Shown: positions 46,201 through 57,620 of the stretch, piece by piece
Position numbering within the stretch: position 1 is the stretch's first letter
Layout of the letters: each line of letters starts with the position of its first letter
Source of the DNA: Phialocephala subalpina
Taxonomy: Eukaryota > Ascomycota > Leotiomycetes > Helotiales > Mollisiaceae
Direction of reading: 5' to 3'
Length of the DNA: 64,000 nucleotides
NCBI GenBank assembly: GCA_900073065.1
Contig: FJOG01000003.1
Coordinates: forward strand, 979,389 to 1,043,388
The notes under the pieces: generated by a model
The model's database searches: none
What the model was told of the DNA's origin: nothing
What the model saw: the letters and a program-made list of their open reading frames with translations, nothing else
Program-made: the position numbers and the translations under genes

Positions 46201-46560
46201 CGAGCATATCGGAAGAAACTCCTCTCCTCCGAAACAGTGAAGGAAGAAGCGCTCAAGGAATTGGACCAAGAGTTGAGATTGACGGCTATGGCGCTAGGAG
46301 AGAAGAGCTTGAAGAGCAAAGCGATCAGCGAGACTGTTCTTACAGGATTGCTGGATCAGTATTCAGAGAGATTGGTTAGTATGTTTGATGAGAAATTGAG
46401 GTTGGCGAGGGTGGGGAGTGAGGAGCCTGAGCTAGTAGAGGAGAAGGAGGAAGAAAGGGAGAGGCCAAAGACTGCGGGGCCGGTTATTGAGTCGAGTCAT
46501 TCAAAGAGTTTGGTGTCGACTTCGATTACAGAGACTACAACAAACCAAACGATAGTTTGA
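43202..46560 (+). CDS. WD40-repeat protein, WDR62/MAPKBP1-like (1,075 aa)
   Basis: Exons are 43202-43759, 43812-44080 and 44160-46560; both introns (52 and 79 nt) restore frame. The N-terminus is Ser/Pro/Thr-rich. WD40 repeats follow from about residue 165 (ISRDGKFLAVGE, then VRAVSFSPDGKYLASLG, FLYVWSI, IGTRHIKIWRV) and continue to about residue 880, including CSRDRTIQLFRL, CSTDRTIHVRQL and STGSDGTIMIWDL, enough for two beta-propellers. The order of the first propeller, with an inserted Ser/Thr segment and a missing tryptophan in some blades, resembles the MAPKBP1/WDR62 group, scaffold proteins of the spindle pole and JNK pathway in animals. The tail is Ser/Arg-rich and then a predicted helix (KKLLSSETVKEEALKELDQE) and acidic end. 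The fungal role is not known to me. Confidence 0.85.
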
Positions 46561-47234
46561 AGTAGTTTTTTACTTTCAGGAGATGGGAGTTTGGGGAATT
46601 ATTAGGGTCTTTTCTTTTGTGTTATTGGGACAGTGAGGCGTTGTTTGTTTTGCGGATTTGCGAATTTGGTCTAGAACTGGCGCTCAAGCGGAGTTGGTGG
46701 TGGTTGACTTTGGCTTTTCGGCTGGATACCTCGATTTTACAACAGGAGCGTGAGCGCGTAACACTACATTCTGGCGTTCGGCCCGCGGCTGGCCTTTCAT
46801 TAACAGGGGTTTCTCTGATAAGTAAGCCCTGGGTGGCTATGGTGTTTCTTTGGGGGTGCGATACAATTGGACCTCGGTGACGGGATAGCTTGGGGACGGG
46901 ATGAAGAACAAGAGAAATGCTCGAACAGGAATAATTGAGTAATGGTGAATGGATGGCGGGATTGGGGAAGCACAACAAATGATACTCTTTTCATCTGGGA
47001 GAAATGTAAGACTAGAATTGGGATTGGGAGAGAAGAGAATTGAGATTTGATGCTTGAATTTTGTTTCTCATGATGCTGAACTCTCATAATGCTGAGTGAG
47101 GTTTGCGTTGGTGTATCGATTCGTGAAAGTCATTGTTGCCGTAAGTAAAGAAACCCATTTCCTCCTGACTCCTCGCTCAATCCCAACCCAATGCACCCTT
47201 GCTATTCCTTCATTGTCCCAAGAAAACAGGTTCA
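46561..47234. other. Convergent 3' intergenic region
   Basis: Only short overlapping frames; no gene supported. Confidence 0.5.
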
Positions 47235-48371
47235 TCAAACACCTCCAGCAGCACCACCACCAGTCTGCTGAGTGATATTCGGATTCTGAAACCACTTTTT
47301 GGCCGGTCGAGCATTCCTCTCCTTCTCATCTTGAAAGGATTTCGCGAATGGGTACTCGTTTTCGGGCTCTTGGTAACCGCAGAGGATCTTGGTGAAATGG
47401 TGGCGTATTCCTGGGATTGACTGGTGGGTGTTAGTTTTGTTGACTTGTGGCATGTGGGGTGGGTGCGGGGACATGAGGGAGAAGTAGATAGGTAGGGTAA
47501 TTATTAGGGTTATTTGGAGGTACAGGAGGGTGGGCTCAGAGAGGTGGGAAAGTAAGAAAATAGGAAGTATGAGAGGAAGTAGGGAGTATAGGGGGCCGGG
47601 GCACGGTGGGCCAGGGGTATGAAAACGGGAATTGGGAAGGCGGGAGGGAGGGTACGAACATCGGAACGAGCTTGGGCGTGCATCATGAGGAGCTCAGGGT
47701 TGTCTAGAATCATGGCTGCGAGACGACGGCGTTGTTTGGCTTCCCAGGTTTCGGCGTTCTCGTAGCTGTGAGTTTGTTAGCTTGGGCTTTTGAGACTGTG
47801 CAAGCAGAAAAGCGGAGGGGTATGGAGTTGAAATACAATAAACGATGCTGAACTTCGGAGACAAGAACACAAATACAGTAATGAAGATACTGGAAACACA
47901 AAGTAGAATTTGAGGCTCCAAACGGAGCTATAATGAATATTGCCTGCATGTTCTCTCCGACACGTGATAGCTTGGAATAAAACCTCCGACTTACGGATTG
48001 TAGTTCGGATCAAAGTTTTGGTCACTGGAGTCATCATCACTGCTCATCACGTTGGTACCCCTGGCCTGCCGCTCCTGCATCTTTGGCGTTGATATTCTCT
48101 TCTTTGCTGCTGAACTCGTCTTCGACACCTTCCTCAGTCCTTGAGCTTTCTTCTTTTTTGAAGCAGAGGCAGCTGGGCCTGGAGATGAAGAGCTCGAGGA
48201 AGAAGCGGTGGAAAGGGAATGGTTGCCTGAGTAGAGGGCTGTGGAAGTGGAAGGACCTGCTGGGGTAGCGGCTGCTTGCATTACGGTGTCTAGATCATCG
48301 TCGTCCCATCCCTCATCGTCACTCATGTCTGGAGACGAATTGTTGGTGGTGTATGGGTCTGACTGATCCAT
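47235..48371 (-). CDS. Acidic, Ser-rich protein of unknown function (222 aa, 3 exons)
   Basis: Exons on the minus strand are 48371-47995, 47765-47660 and 47420-47235. Donors are GTAAGT and GTTCGT; acceptors follow CACAG and CACCAG. The phases close to 223 codons. The N-terminus has an acidic patch (MSDDEGWDDDDLDTVMQ), then Ser runs and a basic Lys-rich stretch. Exon 2 gives YENAETWEAKQRRRLAAMIL then DNPELLMMHAQARSD. Exon 3 gives SIPGIRHHFTKILCGYQEPE and an end in Gly/Ala. The exon 2-3 sequence looks conserved and globular. The two introns are long (229 and 239 nt) for this window. I do not recognise the family; the acidic and basic patches suggest a nuclear or chromatin partner only by composition. 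Confidence 0.6.
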
Positions 48372-49374
48372 CCTGGTGGATTTGAAGTGGATGATGATTC
48401 TTTCTTGTCGCAATATGGACAAGCATTGAGATGGTGAAGTTGCATCAGAAGGTTGCTTGATATGCAGATATACGCACTAGGACGAATGGAGACTAGTGAC
48501 GGGCTAAATGTGCCACAAGCGACCAAGGGAATTGCTTTTGACAACCTCCTTCCTCAAACTTGCTTCCTTATATCTTCTTCAATCGTTGACGCTGCACCAA
48601 TTTTTCTCTACCAACGTGGCAAATATAATTATTGGTCGTCATAAACAATACAAGGCTACGGAGTGCGGCCATGGGAGGATGTTGACTGGTCAGAGACTAG
48701 TCGAGCCGAGGAGGCGACCAGGCCATTATATAAGGAGACTGACTGCAAGTGCTATTGTCTTCTTTTCTTTCATTGTTCCAGCAAAACTACAGCGTGCGTA
48801 TGGCTACTACTTGTATGCTTCCGCAGGCTTCCTATTATCTATGACATGAAGCAGTCCGTCTTTTGTCTTTTTGACAATTTGGAGAACGAGCAAACAACTC
48901 AAGATGGAGATTTGGGGTTGTCCGTCAACGTCCTTCTGCTCGTTGCTATTGTCTTCAACCACACTTTCTTATCGTTATCGCTCCCCATGGCCTATTGTTC
49001 TCCCAAGCAGGTAGCTTGTTATTGAAAGCAACGCGCAAGAGATGCCGATGCGGAAGAATCTGAGAGCCTCGTCTGCAGACTATTCACCTCGACCTTGCGG
49101 AAGCTCGGTCCTTCTATCTTCCTTAGATCCTCGTCTCTTACAAAACCCCAACTCCCTACCATTTTCCTTCTTCGATCTTGCTGTCTACAATAATTTCCCA
49201 TTAGCAACATTCCTTTCACAGAACCCGAACACAACGAAGACTGTTGTCTACTATCACTCCTTTGAATGACCTTTCTTGCTACACACCTTCTTCAGAAGTT
49301 AAACAGCGAGCTTGGAGCACTGTACAACAAGATCACGCGCACCTTCGTGATCCTTCCTTAGATCGATCTCCGTC
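48372..49374. other. Divergent intergenic region
   Basis: About 1 kb between divergent starts. Several short plus-strand frames exist but none carries recognisable protein sequence or start context. Confidence 0.5.
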
Positions 49375-52300
49375 ATGCCTGCACTGGATATTCAGAGTAA
49401 GTTCCCGTTGGTTCTGAAAATTATGGATCTCGATCTAAATATTTCTAGATGGCAACCCACGACCTCGGAAGGTCACGCCGCTCATACAGGAGAAAGTTGA
49501 CCTTTTCGAAGTGCAACGGCCTGATCAGCCCGCCCCTCAGCAGCACGAAGATGAAGAGGACGAGCTTAATGTGGAATCCTTCGAAGAGCACTACTCGGAA
49601 GACCAAGATTCGGAATGGCAAGAGTCGGAGGAGATTGCGCCTCCAACAGTATACGCATATACATCTGGATCGTTGGACCCGCCCTCGTCTGAACCTGTGC
49701 AATACCCGATCGATCCTCGAGCACCTGCCGCCTTTCGATATGCTTATGTAGACAATGATGGTCAGATTATGTATCTAGATGAAGACGTCCCGCTAGAAGC
49801 CATGGCTTCGGATAGGGAGTATCCAAGAGTGCCAGTCACCCCTAGCATGCTCGGAACATACGCATTGATGCGGGGCAGCGCTGGCCTCATCGGCGATCCT
49901 ATGCATCATGCATTATATCCCGTTCCGAAGCGCAACTGGGGGACTGGGAGAATAAAGATCCCGATGTTCAAGGGGAAGCAGTCGTGGGAAGGGTACGTAA
50001 TCAATAAGTGCCCGATCTGACATTTGCTAATTGCTCTAGACTATATCGTGGGACGAGTTTCTGGTGGGATCCGTTGGTTCGGAGACCCGCAGTGCCACAG
50101 CCACCGCGTTCTGGAGCTACTCGTGGTCCAAATATCAGAAACAAGCAAGGGGAACTACTTACCTATACCGAATACATGGATCGGTACCTCGCTATGATAG
50201 GCAAAAATCACCACAAGGGTGACATGGTGTACGACAACTTTGGCTATGTCCGAGATCTATCTACGAGTGCCTTGGTAGATCCTGATACCACTCGTGGCAT
50301 GCTCCCGGACGAGTATTCTCCTCAATCTCATTTGGGTAATGCTGAAGAAGGGAAGGGCGGGGTTTTGCCAGACATCCGCCAATCTCAGAATTTGGGACCT
50401 CGACTAATGGCTCCAAGGGAGATGGAGGCCTTTTACGAAGAATTCGTCAACGATGTTCAAGACCACGTTGATGCAGAAGGTGATCCTAGAAACTTCAGAA
50501 TCACCCCTACAATATTTGAGAAATGGGCATACGGCGCTCAGAGAGGAGAGTCTTACGAGCAAGAGCCGGTTGATCCAGTAAGCAGACTTCTCATTCCTGC
50601 GGTCTCGTTGCACTACTAACATTGCCCTCCACCTAGGGGAACACTATCTGGACCAAACAGCCAAAAACCGAAGAGCCAACACGGAACCTGAAGAGGCGAG
50701 AATGGGGCTTCTGTCTGGAGTCTGGAGAGGATCAGTGGGACGGTCATCCAGAGGAGGGATTCCCAACCCTTCAGACAGAGCCAAAGGGTAAGCCTATGTC
50801 AGCTGTATCCGAAATATCTTGTATTGACGGTCTTTCCAGGTGTGGACATGAACATGTTACCAGCCCAGTTCCACAGACAGTTACCACTGGTTCACAGAAA
50901 GTTCCAACGGCAAGCTTTTGGCGGGGCTCAAGATGACCAAAAGACACACCTCACACCACCATCGACGGCCACGGATCCAAGCATTATCTCCGATGTGAGT
51001 TAGCCTGCTCCTGTTTTTAATTCACCTCTCTGATGATGTTTTTAGGACAGGATCATTCGAAGTCTTGGTGGAGAAGAATTCGCTAATATGCAAAAGTCCC
51101 TCGGCGACCGGCTGCAAGCGGTCGAGGACGTCTTGGACGAATGGGTGCTTCTCGGCGACAAGCTCAGCAAATCTCAGATAGAGGAATGGGAGCTCGGTAA
51201 AGAGGTCTATTTTCTGAATGCTCGACTAGAACGAGATCGAATGCAGGAATTTAGATCGTTCTGTCGAGACTTGCAGGAAGACACCCCGTTCAGCAACGAC
51301 TCCGGATCCGTCAGATCGTATTTCGAAGGCGAGGACACACCACAGATTCTCCACGAGGCAGCCAGAGCTGTAATGGCTGCCAAGAACTACCTTCAAGGCA
51401 CACCCCTTGCAATTACATACGGCGATAGATCTCCAGCTGCTGGGCATGAAACTCCAATCAACCTTGGTTACGGTCACAGTCCGCGCACCAACGAAGGTGG
51501 CCACTTTTCCAACCACAGCCATCAAGCAGAGAACGAAGATTCCACCAGCGATGGTGCCGGAGCTCATGATTCAAGTTGCGAATGTACGGATCATGATGGG
51601 ACATTCACTATTGGGACTGGAGTTAGTCTAGCCTCCTTTGAGACCACCAATGACGCCAACGGCGGTGATGACCAAACTCCCTTGGTCGCTCGAGGGGTGA
51701 AGGGCAGAGTGTACGCATTGAGCCCTGTTAAAAAGGCTCCAAGCCTCTCGTCTTCCAACTCCGACGTTGGATTTCGATTCAGCAAGAGCAAGAGCAAGGG
51801 CGCTGGAAAACTCCGTGAGATTCGCATGAACGAAGACTCGTTCATCAACCGAGCCAAGGCTGCTGGACTCCCCATTGAAGTCGAAGGCGAGGAGGCCTCA
51901 TTTTCCAACCGAGCCGAGAATTCCAGATTCAGCGCGTACGTTGAAGATGATCATGAGGAAGACGCAATCTCAAACCAACCCAGAGCGGACGGCTTTGACT
52001 ACGATGACTTCTACCCGGAAGACTCCGATTACAACACTCCACCAACAGCTAAAGTGGCCTCATCCTGGGACCTCAACCCCGACCTCGGTGATCCATTCAA
52101 GCCCTACAACCCAATGTTTCCCACCCTTCTCGCTCCCTTCCCACCCAACAAGGAAGAGAGACGCCGCAATACCTTCCGTCGCCACTTCGCTGAACGACTC
52201 GAAGAGAAAGACATTGAGCTTGAGAGAACCAAGGTCATTAACGAGGAGTACGGGCAAGAGATCGAAGAAATCTTGAAGGAAATCGCTGAGTTGCGAGGCA

Positions 52301-52479
52301 AGAAGGAAGAATTATTGCACGCTTTTGGTGTCGAGCGACATGAGCAGATTCCAGGTTTCTACGTCCCGCAGCCAGCTCCGAGAGAGATGTTCGTATTTGA
52401 GAAGGTGAGGAAGGAGCAGGAGCAAAGGGATGCCGACATGGGTGAGCGTGAGGAGTGGATGAAGCACAAAACTGTTTGA
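49375..52479 (+). CDS. Large hypothetical protein with C-terminal coiled coil (947 aa, 6 exons)
   Basis: Exons are 49375-49396, 49449-49992, 50040-50577, 50637-50787, 50840-50994 and 51046-52479. All five introns are 47-59 nt, GT-AG, and phases close exactly to 948 codons. The first exon encodes only MPALDIQ plus one base. The N-terminal third is acidic and Pro-rich, then contains well-ordered-looking sequence (PSMLGTYALMRGSAGLIGDP, LYRGTSFWWDPLVRRP, MDRYLAMIGKNHHKGDMVYD). The middle has the segment LGDRLQAVEDVLDEWVLLGD. The C-terminus ends in a predicted coiled coil (about residues 835-885, ERLEEKDIELERTKVINEEY). There is no signal peptide, membrane segment or enzyme motif. I recognise no domain. 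The intron structure and length make a real gene nearly certain; the function is unknown. Confidence 0.8.
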
Positions 52480-53015
52480 GTCATATTGAACCGCATTTGT
52501 GGCGGGTAGCGTGGCGTATGGAGATGGAATTTGGTGTCTGTTTATGTCGGATTTGTTGGGTCTTATTGTGTTAAGTGTGATGGGAAATCCCTCTTTTCAT
52601 TTCTTTCATTGTTCTACATATTCTGGGACTTTTAAAAGGGAGAAAGAGCTTAACTGCGAGCGAGCCCTGATGATGTTTCTGGGGTCATGCCAGAGAAAAT
52701 ACTGAGCTTTCGGGTTGTCATTCTCGAGTCTTGGTGGATGTACATTGATGTTTTCTCACACGAAGCAGGAGACGGGGAGAAATTACAGGTTGGCGATAGG
52801 CCAATCACTTCGTACATTAGATAGATGATCATGATCCTCCCAATGCATGCAAGCAAAGCAAGCAGACCTCTCGCACCGCCAGTGAGAGGAACGGTGATAT
52901 GTACACACATACAGAATACAGAGACTTTCCAACGCCGCTTTATAACCCGCCATAATCGTACATGTACAATGATTCGCCCAGATCAAGTCCGCCAGAGCGC
53001 CATCCAAATGCCCTC
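52480..53015. other. Convergent 3' intergenic region
   Basis: No gene supported between the 947-aa protein gene and MGE1. Confidence 0.5.
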
Positions 53016-53806
53016 CTACGAATTCTTTACAACGCCAACCTTAGCAGCTCGTAATACCCGTCCATTAAGTTTGAACCCCTTCTGCTGCGTATGAAACACG
53101 GTATTATCCTCCTTCCCCTGCATAGGAGTCATGAATGTAGCTTCATGCTCATTCGGATTGAACTTCTCGCCCTCAACACTAGGATCGAATCTCTCCAACC
53201 CATGCTTCTTCAACGTATTCATCAGGATGCCCTCAGTCATTTTCAGTCCTTCGTATAATGCCACCAGGTCGTTGAGGTGTTCGGTCTTCTCTTGGGCGTT
53301 GAGCTTCTCTTCGGGCACCATGGCGAGGGCGCGGTCGAGGTTGTCGACGCTGTCGACGAGGTCTTTGGCGAACTTTTGGATGGCGAAGGCTTTTGCTGCT
53401 TCCATGTCTCGTTTTGTGCGTTCTTGGAGGTTGCGGAAGTCGGCGACCTGGCGCAGGTATTTGTCCTGTTGGAACTATGTTAGCAAGAGAAGAAGCTGGT
53501 GTTGGGATAAAATGGGATGATGTGGCGCCGAACCTTCAAATCAACAATCTCCTTGTTCTTTGCCTCCAACTCCTTCTTCGCCGGATCCTCAGCTCCTTCA
53601 GTCTTCCCCTCTGCCTTGGCGTCTGCAGCATCACCTTCTTTCTTCGCCTCTGGTTCTGACGAATACCATCTTGATGATGCTATTCTCTGTGATGCAGGGA
53701 AGACTGGGGAGGGTCGGAATTGTGGTCTTGCTAATGATGCTCGAGGGGAGGATCGTATGCTGGAGCTAAGAGCTCTTGATTGTCGGACTAATGTTCTTTG
53801 AATCAT
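53016..53806 (-). CDS. MGE1: GrpE-type nucleotide exchange factor, mitochondrial (240 aa)
   Basis: Mge1 releases ADP from mitochondrial Hsp70 (Ssc1) in protein import and folding. Exons are 53806-53534 and 53465-53016 on the minus strand; the 68-nt intron joins KEIVDLK to DKYLRQVADFRNLQERTKRD without loss of frame. Residues 1-50 are Arg/Ser-rich without acidic residues (MIQRTLVRQSRALSSSIRSS), a typical matrix presequence. An acidic/Ala linker and the long dimerising helix follow. The C-terminal beta-domain carries the GrpE signature: HEATFMTPMQGKEDNTV, QQKGFKLNGRVLRAAKVGV. Length fits fungal Mge1. Confidence 0.96.
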
Positions 53807-55163
53807 GTTGTGTTTGAAGGTGTCGCGGCTGGTGATGGATGGCGAGAGGAAACTTTTGAAGGGAAATTTTTGGATTGGGGTTAGCTCCGGCGTTGGCCGG
53901 ACGGGGTCGGCAAATCAATGATCCGGACGGGGCTCGACCAACGACATCCAGATCTTTGATTTTTTCTCGTCTGCCTTGAACATCAATTTGATGAACAACA
54001 ATTAACAGCAACCCGAGAAGAGAATATTCAAGAGCCATACCATTGTGTTACCACCTTGGCCTTCCCTGCCACATCCCAGTGAACCAACGACACAACCAGT
54101 TGACAACATTCTCCGTGAAGGCCACAGAGACCTGGGAGTGATAGAAAGTTCTAGTGGTGATGAAAGGAATGCATTGATATTTGCGCACTTGGGGGTGCGA
54201 TTGAGGTTGTGGAATTGTTGAGAAGGGGAACACAGCGGCTGGATTGAGAACTTAGAATCTAGCTAGGATGGAAGCAAGCCTCTCAATCAAAGCTACAACG
54301 GACGTTTCAAAGGTACCTACGGTGTGTTCAAGAGCTTTCCAGTGGCTGCTCCCCTTGTTATACCATAGTTTTTACAAAGGGACATGCTACCATCATGTCC
54401 AGCAATCATAAGCTTAGGCGGCTCGTGTGGCAAGGTCCAATCAGCATCCAATGGACGAAGAGGACCCAAAGGGCAATTGCCACTTGGGAGATTCTCTACG
54501 TTCTTGAAATTCTGTTTGCAAGCACCATATGCAGCATGCTCAGCATTTGTATTACCCCTCTGGGACCTTCAACCTTGTTAGGCAAGACGTCTCGTCTCCA
54601 TCGCCTGCTAAAGCAAAACTTCAAGAATCGTCAAAGCATGTATTTGTTTTCAAATATGATATGCTCTAGAATTGAGGAGGCAACATTTCAAGCATAACGC
54701 ACTGGAATCTATGGGATAGCGGAATATCCAATTGAAAACAACAATCCTTGGGTTTGGGGCATCCGAAGAACAGCCGAGTAGCGGTGCTGCGAACCCAAAG
54801 TTTCAATGTCCCAGCACTGCCGGGACTTTGCTCAGCTTGGATGGGCATCTGCATAAGGTTGGACAGCATGATGTCGGCCAGTAAATAACCATTGCTCGGA
54901 GAGCTTGGGAAGAGAAAGTCCCGGCAGAGCTGTGACATTGATAGAGCTGGTTACGCAGCGCATACCAAGCCGCAGCGAGCTATCGCATCGTCGAAGCTAG
55001 TGACGACCACGTCAAAAGTGGTGAATATACAAGTATATTCGAGTCATCCAAGATTCTGTCCGACGCACAACTCAGAACCTTCCTTAACTTCCCTTCTCAG
55101 AACCAACGAACTCAAGTACAATACGAACCCACGAGCTGTTCAGCGTGTCCCATAGTTGTCAAA
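53807..55163. other. Divergent intergenic region
   Basis: About 1.36 kb upstream of MGE1 and of the 169-aa gene. Frames up to 100 codons (54395-54697, plus) lack recognisable sequence. Confidence 0.5.
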
Positions 55164-55819
55164 ATGGACTCCTCAAACAGTCAGTCTTACTCTATTTCCA
55201 AGCTGCCAGCCATTCCCAGGATCCCCTCAGCTTTCTTTCTGCGCCTTGCGCCAGACATACTGACAGCCAACAGACAATAACTCCGCCCCAAGAGAGCCAG
55301 TCTCTGGTCTCAAGAACAGCCCTAGCGCACCCTCCATTGAGATCGCCCCAGTCTTCGAGCCTGTCAAGCCTGGCCCCATTGCTCGAGCCCTCGAAGTCGT
55401 TCGTTTCCCTCATCCTTATCTCCTACCCCTACCTAACAAGAACCCAGTTTCCCGGTCTCTTCGCCCCTCCCAAGGGTGCTAAGTCCCGATCTCTCACCGA
55501 TGCTGAGATGCAAGCCGAAGTTATGAAGCCTGCCGACGTCGAAGCCCTTGGAGAGCGCCTTCGTACCGAAAATCTTCCTATGTCCCTCGATCAGGTCCGA
55601 GCCCGCCGTGCTAGCATCAAGGAGGAGCGCAAGCGTTCAATCGACTTCATCCGATCCCGAACTTCTTCCCGTGCTGCTGCACTCGGTCTTCCCGATCCCA
55701 ATGCAGGTTTCACTCAAGCTCGTGCCCCTTCGGTCTCTTCTACCGCCTCAGGCTCTTCTGTTGGTTCTGGTGGATTTAGCTCTGGTTTGGGCAAGCTGGT
55801 GGAAGATCACAAGGACTAG
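55164..55819 (+). CDS. Small conserved-looking protein of unknown function (169 aa, 3 exons)
   Basis: Exons are 55164-55179, 55274-55395 and 55448-55819; phases close to 170 codons. The 16-nt first exon encodes MDSSN plus one base. The second intron has a CTAAC branch site. Exon 2 gives a Ser/Pro-rich stretch (APREPVSGLKNSPSAPSIEI) and VFEPVKPGPIARALE. Exon 3 starts FPGLFAPPKGAKSRSLTDAE and continues into a helical, charged section (LDQVRARRASIKEERKRS), then a Ser/Gly-rich tail ending GKLVEDHKD. The RxxS-type sites in RRASIKEERKRS could be kinase targets. No domain recognised. Confidence 0.65.
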
Positions 55820-56304
55820 GGGCATGTAGTATAGGCATACTGGTGTTTGGTAGGACTGGCGCATGGCAGGTCTGAATGTCCCGGCGTGGACGGTACATTA
55901 TGATTGCTCCTGAGACATTGAAATGATCGTGCGTTTCCTGCGACCAGAAATTATTGGAATGCAAAGTGATTTTATTTTCCTTTTAATCCTATCACATTTG
56001 GGCCTTAGCTGTAGTTGTAGTACAGCTGCGTTTCTATAGTGCAATATCATGTCTCTTGTTTTCCGGGACATTCTCATCACCGCTCACGTATTACGCCCCT
56101 CAATTATACTATTCCTTGGATGCTCATTCCTTCCTTACTCCTTCCCCCTACAATTTCCCCATCCTTGCTGGACATCTGAAGTTTGGCGTTCAATCACGTG
56201 TGTGCTCCGCAGGTAGTTCCTGCCTTACCACCGCACAATACCTTCCTCACAGCCACCTCATGCCTTCCACAACCACAGCACTTTCCCTCTCAGCACCTGC
56301 CTCC

Positions 56305-56370
56305 CTTCTCCAAAATAACACAACGCTCCCACTAGGCCTACTTGCCACTTAAATTGCCGCCTCCCCTCTA
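56305..56370. repeat. Left arm of inverted repeat flanking gap
   Basis: The stretch ACTAGGCCTACTTGCCACTT...GCCGCCTCCCCTCTA matches the reverse complement of 56848-56913. It is identical from 56371 back through at least 50 bases and nearly so further out. Confidence 0.9.
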
Positions 56371-56403
56371 TTTTCAGAGTTTTCTTTTTCTCTTTCTTTC
56401 TTT

Positions 56404-56847
56404 NNNNNNNNNNNNNNNNNNNNNNNNNNNNNNNNNNNNNNNNNNNNNNNNNNNNNNNNNNNNNNNNNNNNNNNNNNNNNNNNNNNNNNNNNNNNNNNNN
56501 NNNNNNNNNNNNNNNNNNNNNNNNNNNNNNNNNNNNNNNNNNNNNNNNNNNNNNNNNNNNNNNNNNNNNNNNNNNNNNNNNNNNNNNNNNNNNNNNNNNN
56601 NNNNNNNNNNNNNNNNNNNNNNNNNNNNNNNNNNNNNNNNNNNNNNNNNNNNNNNNNNNNNNNNNNNNNNNNNNNNNNNNNNNNNNNNNNNNNNNNNNNN
56701 NNNNNNNNNNNNNNNNNNNNNNNNNNNNNNNNNNNNNNNNNNNNNNNNNNNNNNNNNNNNNNNNNNNNNNNNNNNNNNNNNNNNNNNNNNNNNNNNNNNN
56801 NNNNNNNNNNNNNNNNNNNNNNNNNNNNNNNNNNNNNNNNNNNNNNN
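56404..56847. other. Assembly gap (444 N)
   Basis: Run of N between the inverted-repeat arms, preceded by a CTTT-rich tract. The arms suggest the gap is the centre of a palindrome or foldback element that failed to assemble. Confidence 1.
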
Positions 56848-56914
56848 TAGAGGGGAGGCGGCAATTTAAGTGGCAAGTAGGCCTAGTGGGAGCGTTGTGT
56901 TGTTTTGGGGAGGG
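56848..56914. repeat. Right arm of inverted repeat flanking gap
   Basis: Reverse complement of the left arm, starting TAGAGGGGAGGCGGCAATTT directly at the edge of the gap. Weaker similarity seems to continue outward on both sides. Confidence 0.9.
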
Positions 56915-57620
56915 ACGGGCCTCAATATCTGCAGCTGTGCATTCTGGTGGTGCAGGCAGTCCTGCGTCGTCGTCGTATTGTGTGGTGTGGCGGTTAACGG
57001 TGGCATCAACGGAAGGAAGCTAAGTGGTAGCTGGATCGGGATGATGGTTTCGAGAGACGTTGTGTTTTTGTACTCCTCCTAGAGACTTGATGATGCTGCG
57101 TCCAATGCCTTTGGTTTCTACACAGCGACGCGTCGAGGTTCCACCTACCATGTTGTTGTATCCAGGCATGCAGACGAGTGCTCGAGCTCGTGCTTGCTAC
57201 ATCATGATACATGAATCTCACAAGTGCCGGAACCAATTCACATGGATAGATCGAGTCTGATGCCACTGGGTTGTAGGCTTCATTGATCGTATTCTAGGAC
57301 GTCGACTCTGATACCTCAGTGGGTGCTGGCTTCCTGGCCTTCAACTTCCTGCTTTTACTTCCTGCGCTTACCACGTTCTCGACTTCCTGCCTGACTACTG
57401 CCTTCGTCCCTCTTGGTTTCCTGTCTACCTTCCTGTCTTCCCAAATCACCAACTCCCTGACGCCTTCTATGACACCTTAAGCCCTACGTAAAGTCCTAGC
57501 AGTATTCTTAGGGTCACTGAAGTGATCTTCAGGATAGCATTGGATGTTAGAAATATCATGTGGTGGTCCATAAATCGAAGGACGCGTGGCTAATGGAGAT
57601 CCAACCGTATTCATCTTGCT

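Larger units (their letters stand above)
55820..57620. other. Intergenic region with assembly gap and inverted repeat
   Basis: Contains the 444-N gap (56,404-56,847) flanked by inverted-repeat arms, and a pyrimidine-rich tract at about 57,320-57,460 with CTTCCTG or TTTCCTG recurring at least six times. No gene supported. Open frames drawn across the gap consist mostly of unknown residues. Confidence 0.7.

Noticed and set aside
56342..56876. 175-codon open frames on both strands
   Set aside because: They span the 444-N gap, and their matching ends only reflect the flanking inverted repeat.
57320..57460. Recurring CTTCCTG motif as a regulatory array
   Set aside because: Irregular spacing in a generally pyrimidine-rich tract; likely simple-sequence drift.
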